NCBI GenBank assembly: GCA_002455215.1
Contig: DKKK01000020.1
Coordinates: forward strand, 5,793 to 11,407
Reading direction: 5' to 3'
DNA: 5,615 nucleotides
Origin: Anaerolineales bacterium UBA6668
GTDB taxonomy: Bacteria; Chloroflexota; Anaerolineae; Anaerolineales; UBA6668
Part shown: positions 3,358 through 5,615 of the stretch, piece by piece
How the letters are laid out: every line of letters begins with the position of its first letter
Position numbering within the stretch: position 1 is the stretch's first letter
Program-made: the position numbers and the translations under genes
Notes under the pieces: model-generated
Database searches by the model: none
Told to the model about the DNA's origin: nothing
The model's input: the letters and a program-made list of their open reading frames with translations, nothing else

Positions 3358-5615
3358 TGCTTCACAAATACTCATTTTGGATTATTATTGGTTTGTTTGC
3401 GGCATTTGTCCTACGTATCTGGCAAATTCAGCAATACCCGGTCGGACTACACTACGATTTGGCAGGAAATGTAGTGCTGATGGACGAAATCGCCCAGGGA
3501 CAGAGCCACCCAATCTTTATCACCGCCTACACCGGGCGCGAAGTGCTCTTCTTTTATCTAGGCGCTGGTTTATTTTGGTTTTTGGGGGCATCGGTCTTTG
3601 CCATGCGCTTAACCGGCATATTTTGTGGTGTGCTGACAGTTGCCGCAACCTTCTTTGCCGTGCGCCAACTCTTTTGGCAAGAGCCCAAACGCGATTGGTT
3701 AGCCACCCTGAGTGGGTTGGCTTTGGCGACTTGTTTTGCCCACATTGTATTCAGCCGTTTCGGCTTTCGGGTCATTACCATGCCGCTTGTCACCGCACTT
3801 GCTGTTGGCTTTTTGGCGCGTTACCTGCGCAGCCGTAGCTGGCAATCTGCGCTGGGGGCAGGTGTGCTGTGCGGGCTGGCTGGCTACACCTACCTAGCCG
3901 TGCGCTTATTTCCACTCGTCATTGCCGGCTTCTGGTTGCTGGTTTTTTGGATGAAAACCCCTTCTGCCGGGCGCGGATACCGCCAAAAGCCAGTCTGGTG
4001 GGCATTTGTGATTTTTGCGCTGGCGGCTGGGTTGGTTTTTTCCCCACTGGGCTGGTTCTTTTACCAACACCCCTCCGCTTTCTTCACCCGTATCAACCAA
4101 GTTGCTCCACAAGGTGAACAGTTCAAAGCGCTCTGGCAAGCTATCCCTAGCGCAATCGGCATGATTTTTTGGCGTGGTGAGTGGTATTTTCGTTACAACC
4201 AGCCACACCTGCCATTACTCAACCCGCTGGAAGCCGCGTTGGCTATGCTAGGGCTGATTGCCGTGTGGCGTGCCCGTTTGCCTGCCCCTAGCAAACTGCT
4301 CCTAGCCATGTGGATGCCACTCTTTCTATTGCCCACTTTGCTTGCGGTCAATGAGATTTTCCCCAGTACCATTCGCGCCTTTGGTTTATTCCCACTTTTA
4401 ATGGCGTTTCCGGCGTTGGGAATGGTTCGGCTTCTGGAAAGGTTAGGGGAAAAATACCCAATGAAAAACCTTCTCCCGCTAGCCATGTTCATTTGCCTAG
4501 TGGGGGGGGCTAGCTGGAGTGCAGGGTGGTATTTTGGCAGGTGGGCTGTCATGCCGGAGCAATATTTGGCAAACGATGCAGACCTACTCGCTACCAGCGA
4601 CTGGCTAAATCAGCAAACTTTAGACGAACAAGCCCCGATTATCATCTCTGCGCTACACTTTCAGCACCCAACCTTAGCCGCTAGTGCGCGGGCATACCCC
4701 GCCATGCGCTTTAGCATCGCTGGGCAGGCACTACCCCTGCCCGCCAGCGGCGCGGCGTACTACCTTTTCCCGCAATCTGCCCCGCCACCGAGCGATTGGT
4801 TGGCAGGCTGGCAAAATGCCCTGCTTGCCCAACCCCTAGACCCGCGCGGTCAGGTAGATTTCTCAGCCTATTATTTTGCCGATGTCAGCCAGATGCCCCT
4901 GCCAGATTTACAACCCTTGCAAGGACAGTGGGCAGGGCAATTGCAAGCGCTGGGGATGCGCGTGGCTGAAACCAGTGAAGCATTTGTCAATGTGGATGTG
5001 CTGGTGCAGGTGTTGGCAATGCCCGCTCAAGATGATTTGCGCTTGGTGGTGGAATGGATAGACCGCTGGGGCAATCGCTGGGGGCAAGGCTACAACACCG
5101 CCTACCCAGTCAGTCAGTGGCAGGTGGGCGACCGCTTGATGTTGCGTGCCGCTGTGCCGGTCCCATTATCTGCCCCACCCGGTGTTTACCAGCCTGCCAT
5201 TTCCTTTTATAGCCCTTCCCAGCAAGTTACACTGCCATTTACCACACCCAGCGGACAAACTGCCGCCTACCTGCAAGAGCCAACTTTTCAATGGGCGGGC
5301 TACACTCAGTTTGAACCACTTCAACCTGCCTTGCACAATTTTGCCGGGCTGGAATTGCGTGCTTTTTCACTGGAACGCAACGAGCTACGTGCCGGCGATT
5401 GGCTTCCCTTGCGCTTAGAATGGCAAGCCCGCACCCCATTGCCAGCCATCACCTACCGCTTGCAATGGGGCGAATTTACCCTTGTCGAGCAAGCGCCGGT
5501 GATGGATAGCTTTCCCACCAACCAATGGACTGCCGGGCAAACGGTCAGTGACATTTACCACGCCCGTTTACCACGTAACCTGCCAGCAGAAACCCACCCC
5601 CTTATCTTGCAGGCG
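3357..5615 (+). CDS. GT39/PMT-type glycosyltransferase (GT-C fold) with long C-terminal outer-face region; 3' end beyond the window
   Basis: The ATG at 3357 is preceded in frame by TAA (3351-3353), so it is the earliest ATG. It has no Shine-Dalgarno. The frame stays open for 753 codons to the window edge. Residues 1-395 are polytopic: a first helix (6-22), a first loop with HYDLAGN (32-38) and TAYTGREVLFFYLGAG (56-71), then about nine more hydrophobic segments and a late STIRAFGLFPLL stretch. This order fits GT39/PMT_2-like enzymes, which transfer sugar from a polyprenyl-phosphate donor on the outer face. Asp34 is the candidate first-loop catalytic acid, although the usual Asp-Glu pair reads Asp-Leu here. 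Residues about 400-510 are soluble. Two similar beta-rich segments follow: about 545-618 (LVVEWIDRWGNRWGQG... YPVSQWQVGDRL... PPGVYQPAISFY) and about 659-753 (LRAGDWLPLRLEWQA... FPTNQWTAGQTVSDIY...). It is divergent from the lipoprotein-glycosyltransferase unit. Acceptor unknown. Confidence 0.87.
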   Translation, partial: MLHKYSFWIIIGLFAAFVLRIWQIQQYPVGLHYDLAGNVVLMDEIAQGQSHPIFITAYTGREVLFFYLGAGLFWFLGASVFAMRLTGIFCGVLTVAATFFAVRQLFWQEPKRDWLATLSGLALATCFAHIVFSRFGFRVITMPLVTALAVGFLARYLRSRSWQSALGAGVLCGLAGYTYLAVRLFPLVIAGFWLLVFWMKTPSAGRGYRQKPVWWAFVIFALAAGLVFSPLGWFFYQHPSAFFTRINQVAPQGEQFKALWQAIPSAIGMIFWRGEWYFRYNQPHLPLLNPLEAALAMLGLIAVWRARLPAPSKLLLAMWMPLFLLPTLLAVNEIFPSTIRAFGLFPLLMAFPALGMVRLLERLGEKYPMKNLLPLAMFICLVGGASWSAGWYFGRWAVMPEQYLANDADLLATSDWLNQQTLDEQAPIIISALHFQHPTLAASARAYPAMRFSIAGQALPLPASGAAYYLFPQSAPPPSDWLAGWQNALLAQPLDPRGQVDFSAYYFADVSQMPLPDLQPLQGQWAGQLQALGMRVAETSEAFVNVDVLVQVLAMPAQDDLRLVVEWIDRWGNRWGQGYNTAYPVSQWQVGDRLMLRAAVPVPLSAPPGVYQPAISFYSPSQQVTLPFTTPSGQTAAYLQEPTFQWAGYTQFEPLQPALHNFAGLELRAFSLERNELRAGDWLPLRLEWQARTPLPAITYRLQWGEFTLVEQAPVMDSFPTNQWTAGQTVSDIYHARLPRNLPAETHPLILQA

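Noticed and set aside
3190..3375. Minus-strand 61-codon frame whose TAG stop overlaps the lipoprotein Shine-Dalgarno
   Set aside because: It would be an attractive upstream coupling peptide, but it has no ribosome site, begins inside the divergent GT39 gene, and its ATG lies upstream of the candidate transcription start near 3322. No recognisable features.
3323..4208. Open frames overlapping the 5' part of the GT39 gene (3323-3838 plus, 3906-4208 minus and others)
   Set aside because: The GT39 frame has consistent helices and motifs throughout; the others show arginine- and cysteine-rich shadow composition and no start signals.

Overview
The window holds four genes. Three encode cell-envelope proteins that look like surface glycan synthesis, and the fourth is the start of a membrane channel-like protein. 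Nothing fixes the taxon. The two large multi-spanning glycosyltransferase-like proteins carry beta-rich outer-face modules, and one has a GREvLF-type first loop. In my experience this style is most typical of Chloroflexota (filamentous or anaerolineal lineages), so that is my best guess, at roughly even odds. There is no rRNA, tRNA, CRISPR array or recognisable transposase gene.

Layout. Bases 1-358 (minus) carry the first 119 codons of a protein with the mechanosensitive-channel 'conserved TM helix' repeat. It has a strong Shine-Dalgarno and is clearly AT-richer (about 38% GC by hand count) than the rest. Bases 359-462 are a short AT-rich gap. Bases 463-3178 (minus) form a two-gene unit: a tiny 69-aa lipoprotein (3178-2969), then, one base after its stop, an 834-aa polytopic GT-C-like membrane protein (2967-463). 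A 178-bp divergent intergenic region (3179-3356) contains a near-palindrome, candidate back-to-back promoters and the lipoprotein Shine-Dalgarno. From 3357 to the window end (plus) runs a GT39/PMT-type glycosyltransferase, 753 codons so far and still open.

How the parts may work together. GT-C enzymes generally move a sugar from a polyprenyl-phosphate carrier to an acceptor on the outer face of the cytoplasmic membrane. Two such proteins transcribed divergently from one control region, one coupled to a lipoprotein, suggest a small locus for decorating a surface glycan, glycolipid or protein. This is inference; the acceptor cannot be read from sequence.

The most unusual structure is a 100-bp AT-rich segment (2016-2115) bounded by perfect 12-bp terminal inverted repeats, lying inside the 834-aa gene without breaking its frame. 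It looks like a miniature (MITE-like) element that was domesticated as a loop between two membrane helices. Removing 94 bp plus one copy of a TA target restores a continuous reading frame.
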